A stretch of 60,933 nucleotides of DNA from Anaerolineales bacterium (GTDB lineage: Bacteria; Chloroflexota; Anaerolineae; Anaerolineales; Villigracilaceae), in assembly GCA_014860805.1 (NCBI GenBank), contig JACZJB010000038.1, positions 1 through 60,933 on the forward strand, in the 5' to 3' direction. The notes under the pieces are model-generated. The model was not told the origin of the DNA, searched no databases, and worked only from the letters and a program-made list of their open reading frames with translations. Position 1 is the stretch's first letter. Each line of letters begins with the position of its first letter. A program made the position numbers and the translations under genes. Below are positions 8,162 to 16,325 of the stretch, piece after piece.

Positions 8162-8391
8162 ACGACATGAAGTATGAATTACTGACCGAATTGCACAGCA
8201 GACTGGATGCCGACCTGCTTGAAAGTTATCTCGAAGCAAACGGCATCGATGTTGAGTTGGTACAGGAATCCATCGGGCATACCATTTACCCCGTGACAGT
8301 GGATGGCCTGGGAAGCGTACAGGTCTTTGTGCCAAAGGAAAAAACCAAGGCTGCCAAAAAGCTGCTTGACAAATTTAGCGCAGAGGAATAA
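8158..8391 (+). CDS. DUF2007-like small protein
   Basis: The 77-residue protein (start ATG 8158, overlapping the previous stop) has the pattern of DUF2007, a small ferredoxin-like alpha/beta fold sometimes called a putative signal-transducing protein: an N-terminal ELLTELHSRLDADLLESYLE helix, a central strand pair and a final VFVPKEKTKAAKKLLD helix. No catalytic residues are known for the family. It lies 2 nt upstream of the DsrE-like gene and is probably co-translated with it. Confidence 0.75.
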   Translation: MNDMKYELLTELHSRLDADLLESYLEANGIDVELVQESIGHTIYPVTVDGLGSVQVFVPKEKTKAAKKLLDKFSAEE

Positions 8392-8393
8392 CC

Positions 8394-8735
8394 ATGAAAG
8401 ACACGGTCATACAATGCACCACATTTGGGATGGGACACACAAATATTCATGATCTGAATATGAAATTGATCAAAAAATATTTTGATATTCTTTTGCAGGG
8501 AAGCGAATACCCCGCTGCAATCACGTTCTACACAGACGGTGTTCAACTTGTGGCGGAAGGTTCGCCTATCCTTGAACAACTTGGTCAATTGGAAGCGAAA
8601 GGCATACGGCTTATTGTATGCTCCACATGCCTGGATGAAATGAAAATCGCAGACAAAGTTAAAGTTGGTATCGTTGGCGGAATGCCCGATATTATCGAAG
8701 CCCAAATGAAGGCTTCAAAAGTAATCACAATCTAA
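8394..8735 (+). CDS. DsrE-like sulfur-relay family protein (YedF C-terminal type)
   Basis: A 113-residue protein resembling the C-terminal DsrE domain of YedF. The conserved segment LIVCSTCLDEMKIADKVKVG near residues 73-92 contains the CxxC pair typical of this group, followed by the GGMPDIIEAQMKASKVITI ending. Related proteins carry or pass sulfur or sense thiol status; the SirA/TusA half of YedF is absent here. It lies directly upstream of an acyl-CoA dehydrogenase. Sulfur transfer itself is not proven by the sequence. Confidence 0.72.
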   Translation: MKDTVIQCTTFGMGHTNIHDLNMKLIKKYFDILLQGSEYPAAITFYTDGVQLVAEGSPILEQLGQLEAKGIRLIVCSTCLDEMKIADKVKVGIVGGMPDIIEAQMKASKVITI

Positions 8736-8756
8736 TTAAAAAGGCAGGAACACAAC

Positions 8757-9908
8757 ATGGATTTCGATCTGAGCAATGAGCAGGCAATCTGGAAAAAGAT
8801 CGTGCACGAATTTGCAGAGAAGGAATTAAGACCCAAAGCCCGCGAAGTAGACGAGAAGGAAGAGTTTAACTGGCAGGCGGCCCGCAAAGGCGGACCGATC
8901 GGTTTGATGGGGATGAGCATCCCTGAGATGTACGGCGGCTCAAATGTGGATTCGATCTCGAACGCAATTGCGATGGAGGAGTTGGGCTGGGGCTGCGGTT
9001 CCACGGCGCTGGCATTCACCGCCCACAATGGACTTGGTACTGCGCCCATTGCACTTTATGGGACCGAAGAACTAAAAAAGAAATGGCTGCCCATTGTAGC
9101 GAGCGGAGAGAACAAACTCGGCGCACTGGCTCTGACCGAACCCGGCGCTGGTTCGGATATTCAAGGCGGAGTGATCACCAAAGCGGAGAAACAGGGTGAT
9201 GAATGGGTTATCAATGGCTCGAAGATGTGGTGCACAAACGCCGGCATTGCAGAGTACATCATCACTCTCGTACGCACCGATCCCAAAGGCGGATCGAAGT
9301 CGTTGAGCATGATCCTCGTGCCGACAGATTCAAAGGGATTGACGATTGGCCCCGCAGAAAAGAAGATGGGCTTGCGCGGTTCACCTGCACACGGCATCAC
9401 CTATGACAATGTCCGCGTGCCGCTGGGAAATTTGGTCGGAGCCGAAGGACGCGGGTTACAGCAAACCCTGTCCACGCTGGATGCGGGACGCATCAGTATT
9501 GGCGCAATCTCTGTCGGTCTGGCGCAAGCCGCCATGGATGCGGCTGTCAACTATGCACGGGAACGCAAAGCCTTTGGACAAGCCATTGCAGAGTTTCAGG
9601 CGATACAATTCAAACTGTCCAATATGGCAATGGAAATTGAACTGGCACGCACTATGATCTACAAGACAGCATGGCTTAAGGATCAGGGGCGTCCGTACAA
9701 CAAAGAAGCTGCCATCGCAAAACTATACGCCACTGAAATGGCGGAGCGGGTTTGCTATGACGCCATCCAAATCCACGGCGGGTATGGGTACAGCCGCGAA
9801 TACAATGTGGAGCGGATGTATCGGGATGCGCGCTTAATGACCATCGGTGAAGGGACGAGTGAAATCCAGCGATTGGTAATCGCAAGGCACGTGCTGGCGA
9901 GTGAGTAA
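8757..9908 (+). CDS. Acyl-CoA dehydrogenase
   Basis: The 383-residue flavoprotein has the full length and motifs of short/medium-chain acyl-CoA dehydrogenases, which introduce a trans-2 double bond into acyl-CoA and pass electrons to ETF. FAD/substrate motifs include ALTEPGAGSDIQG, the central GRISIGAISVGLAQAA block, FGQAIAEFQAIQ and QIHGGYGYSREY. The expected catalytic Glu sits in GEGTSEIQRLVI near the C-terminus. A strong palindromic terminator follows within 10 nt. It is the last gene of the YwiC-DUF2007-DsrE group. Chain-length preference cannot be read off. Confidence 0.92.
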   Translation: MDFDLSNEQAIWKKIVHEFAEKELRPKAREVDEKEEFNWQAARKGGPIGLMGMSIPEMYGGSNVDSISNAIAMEELGWGCGSTALAFTAHNGLGTAPIALYGTEELKKKWLPIVASGENKLGALALTEPGAGSDIQGGVITKAEKQGDEWVINGSKMWCTNAGIAEYIITLVRTDPKGGSKSLSMILVPTDSKGLTIGPAEKKMGLRGSPAHGITYDNVRVPLGNLVGAEGRGLQQTLSTLDAGRISIGAISVGLAQAAMDAAVNYARERKAFGQAIAEFQAIQFKLSNMAMEIELARTMIYKTAWLKDQGRPYNKEAAIAKLYATEMAERVCYDAIQIHGGYGYSREYNVERMYRDARLMTIGEGTSEIQRLVIARHVLASE

Positions 9909-9914
9909 AAGCCA

Positions 9915-9956
9915 ATAAAAAAGTAGGTCGCGCCTAGGCGCGACCTACTTTTTTAT
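9915..9956. terminator. Perfect 42-bp palindromic bidirectional terminator
   Basis: Arms 9915-9935 and 9936-9956 are exact reverse complements, with A/T runs on both outer sides and a GC-rich core, so the site can terminate transcription from both directions. It sits between the acyl-CoA dehydrogenase (+) and the methyltransferase (-); the stop codon of the latter (9945-9947) lies inside the right arm. Confidence 0.9.
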
Positions 9957-10496
9957 AATTATCCACGCCGTTCCATCCACGGCTTTAACTTGTTTCTCCC
10001 CATTCAAAAATAATTTCAAAATTTCATCCGGCGCAAGAAAGTGACTTCGCATGAGCAGCAGCTTTTCAGCGACCGCGATCAGTTTTACACCAAACGTGCG
10101 GATATCCGGTTCTTCAATGACAAGCACACCGCCGGGCTTCAGCACACGCAACAACTCACGGGCGGTGTCATTATGGTCAATCACATGATGAAGGGCATCC
10201 ACCATGATGACGCGCTCAAAAGAGTTATCAGCGAAGGGTAATGATTCAGATCCACTGCAAACAGGTCTGAGCGTGGAGAGAGGCGCTTCTTTCAACATTC
10301 CCAGAGAGACATCAGCCACAATGACCTCATCCACCAGATCGCGAATCGCAGAGGCCACACGCCCAGTGCCCCCACCCACATCCAGCAAATTTCCGCGCAC
10401 AGGCAATGATGCAACTGAGCGCATCATATCCGTTTTTGAATAAGCGACACGCGCATATAACGGCGCAATAAAAGCAAAATGATCAAAGACTCGCAC
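9945..10496 (-). CDS. Class I SAM-dependent methyltransferase
   Basis: A 183-residue protein with a Rossmann-type SAM domain. Motif I is LLDVGGGTGRVA near residues 37-48, then VIVADVSLGML, the acidic strand FERVIMVDALHHV, and LLRVLKPGGVLVIEEPD. It resembles UbiE/Methyltransf_11 proteins acting on small molecules, but no substrate-specific features are visible. It is the last gene of the minus-strand operon, 8 nt after the ComEA-like gene, and its stop codon is embedded in the palindromic terminator. Confidence 0.85.
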   Translation of the reverse strand: MRVFDHFAFIAPLYARVAYSKTDMMRSVASLPVRGNLLDVGGGTGRVASAIRDLVDEVIVADVSLGMLKEAPLSTLRPVCSGSESLPFADNSFERVIMVDALHHVIDHNDTARELLRVLKPGGVLVIEEPDIRTFGVKLIAVAEKLLLMRSHFLAPDEILKLFLNGEKQVKAVDGTAWIIIKK

Positions 10497-10504
10497 GAAT
10501 CCGC

Positions 10505-11095
10505 CTACGCCGTAATGAGGTCTTTTATTTCATCAAAAGTGGAAGGCCCGACCCCGGGAACATCCATAATTTCATCAATAGTGGTAAATGGACCGTTTTC
10601 GGTACGGTAATCTATAATGCGCTGCGCAATGGTTGGGCCTATGCCTGGCAGGGAATCCAATTCCTCCAATGACGCTGTATTTATATTGATCAAATCTGTA
10701 TTTGCGGAATTGGATGAATTCTCATCCTCCGAATTGGATGAGCTCGGCAATTCCGGTTCAGCAGGTGCTTCTGCGGGAGCCTCACCATCTTTATATGGAA
10801 TATTCAATTGTTGGCCGTCTGTCAGCAATGCCGCCAGATTTACCGCATCCACGTTTGCAGATGCAAGCAAACCGCCGGCAGCATCGATCGCATCCTGTAC
10901 GCGCGCACCTTCCGCAAACTCATACAAACCCGGGCGCGGAACTGCACCAATCACATGAACCGCAACAGGCACTTTCGTCGGCGCTGGCTGTAAAACGATC
11001 GGCTGGCCCTCAGGAGCACGAGAGACGAATATCAGCGCACCCGCAAGTACAAAGCCCGCCATAACACCCAGGAGCACATACAAAGCATTCTTCAT
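10505..11095 (-). CDS. comEA: ComEA-like protein: SLBB plus helix-hairpin-helix
   Basis: The 196-residue protein has an N-terminal membrane anchor (residues 5-25), an SLBB domain (about 44-100, VAVHVIGAVPRPGLYEF), an acidic Ser/Asn/Glu linker (about 108-130), and a C-terminal helix-hairpin-helix DNA-binding domain from about 132 (ININTASLEELDSLPGIGP). This is the layout of ComEA, the surface DNA receptor of natural transformation. No comEC or pilus genes lie nearby in the window, so competence is possible but not shown. A TAGAAT box lies 7 nt upstream of the ATG, which could give an internal, leaderless start within the operon. Confidence 0.85.
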   Translation of the reverse strand: MKNALYVLLGVMAGFVLAGALIFVSRAPEGQPIVLQPAPTKVPVAVHVIGAVPRPGLYEFAEGARVQDAIDAAGGLLASANVDAVNLAALLTDGQQLNIPYKDGEAPAEAPAEPELPSSSNSEDENSSNSANTDLININTASLEELDSLPGIGPTIAQRIIDYRTENGPFTTIDEIMDVPGVGPSTFDEIKDLITA

Positions 11096-11105
11096 AAAGA
11101 TAATT

Positions 11106-11549
11106 CTACTCCAACTTCATCACGAGCAATTCCTCGCTTGTCCGGCGGAACACATCCGTTACATCAAAAAGTTTTTTGATGCGCTTGAAATAACGCGGCA
11201 TATCCCCGGAGTCGATTACGCGAAAACCAAACTTTTCATACATAGGCCCATTATGCGCAATACACATCAAGTATAAAGGTCTTGGGCTTCTGCGAAGTAA
11301 TTCCTCAATAACAGCCCGAGCAATCCCCTGTCCTCGATATTCAGGAAGCGTCGCAATGGAAGCCAATTCGAGGACGTCTGCTCCATGAGGTTTTAACTGT
11401 CCGCAACTGATGACTTGTCCTTCAGCATTTACAGCGACAATAAAACGCTTCCAATCCAACCCCATCGGGTTGATCCCGACCAAATCAATTAAAGCTTTAA
11501 TTTGAGCGGACTCTGATTCCAGCGCAGAGCGAATCGTGTAAGCGCTCAT
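11106..11549 (-). CDS. GNAT family N-acetyltransferase
   Basis: A 147-residue GNAT domain protein. The acetyl-CoA pyrophosphate loop reads LPEYRGQGIARAVIEELLRR near residues 74-93, and the region LMCIAHNGPMYEKFGF carries the usual C-terminal GNAT pattern. The overall layout resembles ArgA-like amino-acid acetyltransferases that have no kinase domain, but the substrate is not evident. It lies 3 nt downstream of the CPBP protease gene and 10 nt upstream of the ComEA-like gene on the same strand. Confidence 0.85.
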   Translation of the reverse strand: MSAYTIRSALESESAQIKALIDLVGINPMGLDWKRFIVAVNAEGQVISCGQLKPHGADVLELASIATLPEYRGQGIARAVIEELLRRSPRPLYLMCIAHNGPMYEKFGFRVIDSGDMPRYFKRIKKLFDVTDVFRRTSEELLVMKLE

Positions 11550-11552
11550 GGT

Positions 11553-12179
11553 CTAAATAACCCCAGCCGCAACAATGATAATGAATGTGGCGATGAACCA
11601 GTGGATCAGGAATGGCCACACAAAAGATTTTGTACGGTACGCCACCCAGCCGAACGCAAACCCGCCAAAGATCGTAGACAAGGTTTCAATCTCAGGTTTA
11701 CCGATATGCGCCAGCGCAAAAGGGACAGCCTGCAGCCACAAGGCATCGGGTCCCATTTTGCGGGCGTACGCGAACAGAAGCCATCCGCGAAAGATAAATT
11801 CCCAGCCGATCAGGTCAAGGAAGGTTGTCCACGGCAGACCAGGCAGGAAACGATCATAATACTCCTTCATGGAAGCATCGCCACTGCCAAGCAGGTAAAT
11901 GACAGGAGCCATGAAAAGGATACCCAGCCCGGTATAGGTCAACCCCAATTTCCAATCGCCAAATGAAAACCCATATTCCTTCGGGTTTTCACGGAACAGA
12001 ATCAAAATAACCAGCAATGGGATGACAAGATACAATATCACACGATCCAAATATTTATACGCCGTGATCTTGTGATAATGGTCAACCATCAACAGCAAGG
12101 TGCTGAAAATGGTAGCGGTTACAACTTTCCAGTTAAAATCCAGTTTTTCGCCGAGTAAATATCTCATGGTTTCTCTCAA
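11553..12179 (-). CDS. CPBP-family intramembrane protease-like protein
   Basis: A 208-residue membrane protein with about six helices, resembling the CPBP (Abi/Rce1-like) family. The first motif, usually EExxxR, reads WEFIFRG, so only the second Glu is kept; the second, FxxxH, is present as FALAH; the third His-containing motif appears as LIHWF without the usual downstream Asn. The partial motifs leave protease activity in doubt. It overlaps the GT-C gene by 4 nt. Roles of the family range from prenyl-protein processing to bacteriocin immunity; none is supported specifically. Confidence 0.78.
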   Translation of the reverse strand: MRETMRYLLGEKLDFNWKVVTATIFSTLLLMVDHYHKITAYKYLDRVILYLVIPLLVILILFRENPKEYGFSFGDWKLGLTYTGLGILFMAPVIYLLGSGDASMKEYYDRFLPGLPWTTFLDLIGWEFIFRGWLLFAYARKMGPDALWLQAVPFALAHIGKPEIETLSTIFGGFAFGWVAYRTKSFVWPFLIHWFIATFIIIVAAGVI

Positions 12180-13615
12180 TAAGGGAAATGGGCAATATTC
12201 CCATTTGGCCCCAGCAGGATTGCAATTTTATCCGCATCGCGGACCAACTCAATTCCCCAATTAGCCAGAAGCAGAACAACACCAAGGGCAATGAACATCA
12301 CAATCAGTTTGCCAGACCGCGCCTCATTCCATCGGGCAGTGAAACCTTGAAAACCATTCGTCCAAAAATCAGCCGCAAGAATCGCAAAGTAGGGAATCAA
12401 CGCAAGGTGAAAGCGGTCTTCTGCAAGGATGAAAACATGCGGCAAAAGATAAGAAATAAACAATAGAAGCAATAAGATTGTTTGCGGCCTCTTTTTCAGA
12501 AGCGACAATCCAAACATGGCGGAAGTGGAGGTAATCATAAAAGGGAGAAGCAAAACCGCAGAAACTGTCAGCAGGATCGGGCGGGGAATGAACCCGAAAA
12601 TATCATTCGAGTAAAAGTACATCAACACGCGTTTTTCCAATCCAAAGAAAAAGCCAAGGCGGTTCATTGCCAGCGGCAAAAATCTCTCAGGCTGGGATTT
12701 AATGAATTCAAGAGCCTTTTGAGTGCCAATTTCATCCCGTTCGGCATCATCCATAATGGTGAGTAAATCCAGCGAAGGACCAAAAATAAAAGAGCCGTTT
12801 CCCTGCGGATGATAGCCAAGATACAGGTTGTATCCCATCGACGTTTCAATCCCTGTGAACTTATGATGCAAAAGAGAATTTCGAAGCATCCACGGCGCGA
12901 CCACCAATATAAAAACTATTGCTGTCATCAATGCCTTCCTGCGATGCAAGGCAAGCAGGTAAAGAATGGCCAGCCCTGCAAAAGGAAGAATAACGGATCG
13001 CGTGAGTGCGGTTAGGGCAAGGAATAATCCAGAAAATAGAAGACGGGAAACAGAAGGGCGTTCAATGGATTGAAGAAGAAATAGAAAAGAAGTAAGAAGC
13101 AGCGTGAAGAATGGATTCTCCGTGCCGAGCCCCAAAGGGTAAACCAAGAGCATTGGATACACAGCCACAAGCCAGGCTGAGATCTTTGCCGTCTTTTCAG
13201 AATCGGGATACAAGATTCGAGAAACAAGATATGTTAATGGAGCGAGCGGAGCACCGAGAAAAACAACCTGCGCCAGGCGAGCAGCGAAGAAACGGGAGAA
13301 ATCCAAGCCATTGAAAAAATAAACAATGGCTAAAAAGGCCGGGTAAAACGGAGCACGAAAAGAAGTGTAAAGTCCATACTGCGGATCATAGCCAGAGGCA
13401 GTTGATATATCCAACTTCACATAGGGCTCAAGAAGTTTCAAATCCTCCAGGGCATACCAGCGAAAGCCATTGCCCGAGGCGAGGCTGCGAGCGAGCATGT
13501 CATATTGAAACATGTCATCAAGACCAATGCCGAGGCCACAAGTGAGCAAGACGGGAATCAGCCGCAGCAAAAGCGCGACAAGATATAAACGAAGTGGAAA
13601 CGAAAGTCTCATCAA
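12176..13615 (-). CDS. GT-C type membrane glycosyltransferase
   Basis: A 479-residue polytopic protein with roughly eleven hydrophobic helices. The first outer loop carries GLDDMFQYDML (Asp-Asp near residues 32-33), the position of the catalytic acidic pair in GT39/GT83-like enzymes using polyprenyl-phosphate sugars. A further periplasmic-type segment with SFRAPFYPAFLAIVY fits the same group. It is embedded in a string of 4-nt overlaps (CPBP gene downstream, SET gene upstream), so expression is tightly coupled, although the neighbours are functionally diverse. The acceptor is unknown. Confidence 0.78.
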   Translation of the reverse strand: MMRLSFPLRLYLVALLLRLIPVLLTCGLGIGLDDMFQYDMLARSLASGNGFRWYALEDLKLLEPYVKLDISTASGYDPQYGLYTSFRAPFYPAFLAIVYFFNGLDFSRFFAARLAQVVFLGAPLAPLTYLVSRILYPDSEKTAKISAWLVAVYPMLLVYPLGLGTENPFFTLLLTSFLFLLQSIERPSVSRLLFSGLFLALTALTRSVILPFAGLAILYLLALHRRKALMTAIVFILVVAPWMLRNSLLHHKFTGIETSMGYNLYLGYHPQGNGSFIFGPSLDLLTIMDDAERDEIGTQKALEFIKSQPERFLPLAMNRLGFFFGLEKRVLMYFYSNDIFGFIPRPILLTVSAVLLLPFMITSTSAMFGLSLLKKRPQTILLLLLFISYLLPHVFILAEDRFHLALIPYFAILAADFWTNGFQGFTARWNEARSGKLIVMFIALGVVLLLANWGIELVRDADKIAILLGPNGNIAHFPY

Positions 13616-14106
13616 AATAATTTAATTCGTCTGGCAAGATAAGGCGAGAAGTAACCCGCGTATTTATTCCACAATTCAGGCAGCTTCCAATCATTGCCTG
13701 TTACTTTGCCACGGCAGCTTGATGAACCGCAGCGACATTCAAATTCATCGTATGGTCCGCCATCAGACATGGCGTAGTCAAAGGTCAATTCTTCGCCTGC
13801 GTCAATGTCACGCATGGCAACCAAACCGATCTGCCCGAAAAATCCCAAATTTGGTTCACAAGAATGATTGAAGCAATCATTCGGTTCTTTTTCCTCGGCA
13901 GTCAATAAATATAAATCCTCGTCCATTTGCAAAACGCGCTGGGTGAAGCGCGGCATGGATGGATCAAGATCGTCCTTGTGAACGATCTTGCCGCCCCACA
14001 GGGAAACCAGTTCGTCCATTGAAATTTTCTCGCGCGTAAAAACGCCGCATCCGCCTTCGGCATGCTCGCGCGCTTCACATTTTTTATTGAGATAGGAAAA
14101 AGTCAT
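13612..14106 (-). CDS. SET-domain protein-lysine methyltransferase
   Basis: The 164-residue protein is a compact SET domain plus post-SET. Diagnostic residues are NHSC (80-83), EELTFDY (105-111) with the catalytic Tyr at 111, and the post-SET cysteines CRCGSSSCRG (124, 126, 131), which together with C83 would bind zinc. SET enzymes methylate lysine side chains using SAM. Bacterial copies are sporadic and their targets mostly unknown. Overlaps of 4 nt with genes on both sides show it belongs to the operon and is not a stray insertion. A target cannot be predicted from the neighbours. Confidence 0.88.
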   Translation of the reverse strand: MTFSYLNKKCEAREHAEGGCGVFTREKISMDELVSLWGGKIVHKDDLDPSMPRFTQRVLQMDEDLYLLTAEEKEPNDCFNHSCEPNLGFFGQIGLVAMRDIDAGEELTFDYAMSDGGPYDEFECRCGSSSCRGKVTGNDWKLPELWNKYAGYFSPYLARRIKLF

Positions 14107-14522
14107 TGCACCTCGATTGGCACGCGCAAGGCGTGAATAAGATCAAAGAAAAATAAAAACGTACCCTGCAAAACAATTCCCCAACCTGTCCCCTGCCAAA
14201 ACAATTCGGTGTACGATTGAATAACCCAAAATCCACCGAGAATATAAAGCACGTCGAGACCGAAATTGACCCATAATACCTTGCGGATAAAGAGCGCCTC
14301 TTTCATCGGGTCAGCTGTAGATTTGCGCCGAGCGGCTGTTCTCACCCCGACAACAGCGATAGCGGCGTCCACGGCGCCCCAAAGGATGGCTTGAATCCCA
14401 AAGCCTCGCCCAAATTCATTAGCTGTGAACCAGAGATAAAGTCCAGAGAGAAGCGAAAGAACACTCCAAGTGAGCAGTCGCCTGGTCAAGTCTGATTCAA
14501 ATTTCCAGATTGGATTTTGCAT
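14103..14522 (-). CDS. Four-helix membrane protein of unknown function
   Basis: A 139-residue protein with four predicted transmembrane segments (roughly residues 17-33, 40-60, 83-103 and 110-130). No catalytic motif is seen, and a conserved-looking segment VLWVNFGLDVLYILGG precedes the third helix. It is the first gene of a seven-gene minus-strand operon; a TATAAT box 8 nt upstream of its ATG would yield a leaderless transcript. It overlaps the SET-domain gene by 4 nt. It resembles uncharacterised membrane proteins of the DUF6992 kind, with low certainty. Confidence 0.7.
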   Translation of the reverse strand: MQNPIWKFESDLTRRLLTWSVLSLLSGLYLWFTANEFGRGFGIQAILWGAVDAAIAVVGVRTAARRKSTADPMKEALFIRKVLWVNFGLDVLYILGGFWVIQSYTELFWQGTGWGIVLQGTFLFFFDLIHALRVPIEVQ

Positions 14523-14530
14523 GAAGGGCT

Positions 14531-14536
14531 ATTATA
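14531..14536 (-). promoter_or_regulatory. TATAAT box of the seven-gene operon, near-leaderless
   Basis: On the minus strand a perfect TATAAT occupies 14531-14536, 8 nt before the ATG at 14522. Transcription would start at about 14524, leaving almost no 5' leader. No -35 match is seen. Confidence 0.5.
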
Positions 14537-14540
14537 CAAG

Positions 14541-14575
14541 AAGGTGACAGCCATTTTAGAAATGACCGTCACCTT
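14541..14575 (-). terminator. Terminator of the polyamine-type ABC operon
   Basis: Arms 14541-14556 and 14560-14575 pair over 16 bp with two imperfect positions and a 3-nt loop, 29 nt beyond the stop of the last permease gene. It also insulates the next minus-strand operon, whose -10 box follows within 5 nt. Confidence 0.7.
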
Positions 14576-14604
14576 GCGAGTCTGCCTACTAAAATGATGT
14601 TTAA

Positions 14605-15429
14605 TTACTTCGTTTCGCCTTCCGTATCCGATGCGTCCGCTGAGATCTTTTGGGCAAAGAAAATCGGAAGGAAAGTGATGAGAATAACAATGGTTGCGAC
14701 TACATTTGTCACGGGACGGTCACGCGGACGGGAAAGCTGGCTGAAGATCCAAATGGGAAGTGTAGTTTGCTGCCCCGCGGTAAATGTGGTCACGATGACT
14801 TCGTCAAAGGAAAGCGCAAAAGCCAACATGCCTCCTGCGAGCAAAGCAGTTGCGATGTTCGGCAAAACCACATAACGGAATGTTTGAAAGGAGTTTGCAC
14901 CCAAGTCCATCGAGGCTTCGATCATCGTGGCGCTGGTGCGGCGGAAACGCGCCAGTACGTTGTTATACACAACCACGACACAAAACGTAGCATGACCAAT
15001 GACAATTGTCCAAAACGAAAACGGAATATCAAGACCGCCAATGGCTGTGCGAAGAGCAATACCCGTGACAATGCCCGGCAACGCAATCGGTAAAACCAAA
15101 AGAAAGGAAATCGATTCGCGTCCAAAGAAGTTGCTGCGATAGACAGCCGCCGCAGCCAGGGTACCGAGAATCAAAGCGGCAACTGTAGCAATGGATGCAA
15201 CTTGAAAGGATAACGTAAGCGCGCGCCACAAGTCTGCACGCTGCAAGGCAACGCCAAACCATTTTGTGGTGAAGCCCGGCAGCGGGAAAGTATATGTGGT
15301 TTCGTCCGGCGTGAGCGTGTAAAGGAAAATGATCCACATGGGTACATGCAGGAAAAGCAAAGTACCAAGCGCAGCGAGGGTCAAGCCCCAGGTTGCTCTT
15401 GGGCGGGTGCTGGATGAGCTAGAGGGCAT
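14605..15429 (-). CDS. potC: ABC transporter permease, PotC-like
   Basis: The 274-residue inner-membrane permease has six helices and the EAA loop ([20 protein letters not shown]) that docks on the ATPase, as in spermidine/putrescine PotC. The start was set at ATG 15429; the frame could be extended to a TTG at 15453, but this gives a non-conserved lead. It overlaps the upstream permease by 11 nt. It completes the transporter made by the ATPase, PotB-like permease and binding protein encoded upstream. Substrate is inferred from the family only. Confidence 0.85.
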   Translation of the reverse strand: MPSSSSSTRPRATWGLTLAALGTLLFLHVPMWIIFLYTLTPDETTYTFPLPGFTTKWFGVALQRADLWRALTLSFQVASIATVAALILGTLAAAAVYRSNFFGRESISFLLVLPIALPGIVTGIALRTAIGGLDIPFSFWTIVIGHATFCVVVVYNNVLARFRRTSATMIEASMDLGANSFQTFRYVVLPNIATALLAGGMLAFALSFDEVIVTTFTAGQQTTLPIWIFSQLSRPRDRPVTNVVATIVILITFLPIFFAQKISADASDTEGETK

Positions 15430-16324
15430 CGAAGGCTCCAAGTCTGCGGGCAATCAAAAGATAAACCACCATGATGACTACAGGTCCCATGGTCATTGCG
15501 GCGGCTAATGGAATATTTCCACCGGTACCCTGATAGGAATAAACAGCCTGCCCAATAAAGAATTTCGAATTGCCAAGCGTAAGAGGGACAATAAAATCGC
15601 CCAAGGTCAACGAAAAGGTGAAAATAGAACCGGCGACAACACCGGGAAATGCCAAAGGTAAAATAACTGTGCGAAAGGTCTGGGAGGGCTTTGCGCCGAG
15701 ATCACTGGAAGCTTCGAGCAGGGAGCCTGGCACACGTTCCAGCGCGGTCTGAATGGGAATGATCATGTAAGGCAGCCAGATGTAAACAAAAACAATAAAC
15801 ATCCCGATCGGCGAGAGGGAGAGGGATGAACCGCCGATTCCCGGCAAACTGAGCAGCCAATCCAAGGCGCCCGTCAGATGAAATAAGTTAATGAACCAAG
15901 AAAGAATGCCCTCCTTGGCAAGAATCAACTTCCATGCATAGACGCGTACAAGATAGCTCGACCAAAGCGGAATCGTGACTGCAATCAGCAGCCAGGTCTT
16001 CAGTTTTGGCGAGGCGAATTTTGCAATGTAATATGCCAGAGGGAATGCGATCAACGCGTCCACAATGGTAACAAGGAAAGCCATTGTAGCAGTACGCATA
16101 AATATTTCCCGATTGGCTGGGGTGAATATCTGAAGATAGGTCTTCAAGGTGAATTCACGAATGACCATCCCCGTGAAATCATCTATCGCGAAGAAGCTGT
16201 TGATCAACAACGAAAACAGGGAACCCAGATAAACGACCACCATATACAGCAATGGCGGAGTAAGAAAAATAGCCAGCACCAGTTTAGGACGCTGATAAAA
16301 ATAAGTAGAAATACGATTAAGCAT
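15419..16324 (-). CDS. potB: ABC transporter permease, PotB-like
   Basis: A 301-residue permease with six membrane helices and the EAA signature ([20 protein letters not shown]) near residues 205-225, the contact site for the ATPase. The N-terminal helix and the long first periplasmic loop match PotB of polyamine importers. The gene starts 1 nt after the ATPase stop and overlaps the PotC-like gene, so the two permeases are made together as a heterodimeric channel. Confidence 0.87.
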   Translation of the reverse strand: MLNRISTYFYQRPKLVLAIFLTPPLLYMVVVYLGSLFSLLINSFFAIDDFTGMVIREFTLKTYLQIFTPANREIFMRTATMAFLVTIVDALIAFPLAYYIAKFASPKLKTWLLIAVTIPLWSSYLVRVYAWKLILAKEGILSWFINLFHLTGALDWLLSLPGIGGSSLSLSPIGMFIVFVYIWLPYMIIPIQTALERVPGSLLEASSDLGAKPSQTFRTVILPLAFPGVVAGSIFTFSLTLGDFIVPLTLGNSKFFIGQAVYSYQGTGGNIPLAAAMTMGPVVIMVVYLLIARRLGAFDAL

Positions 16325-16325
16325 A

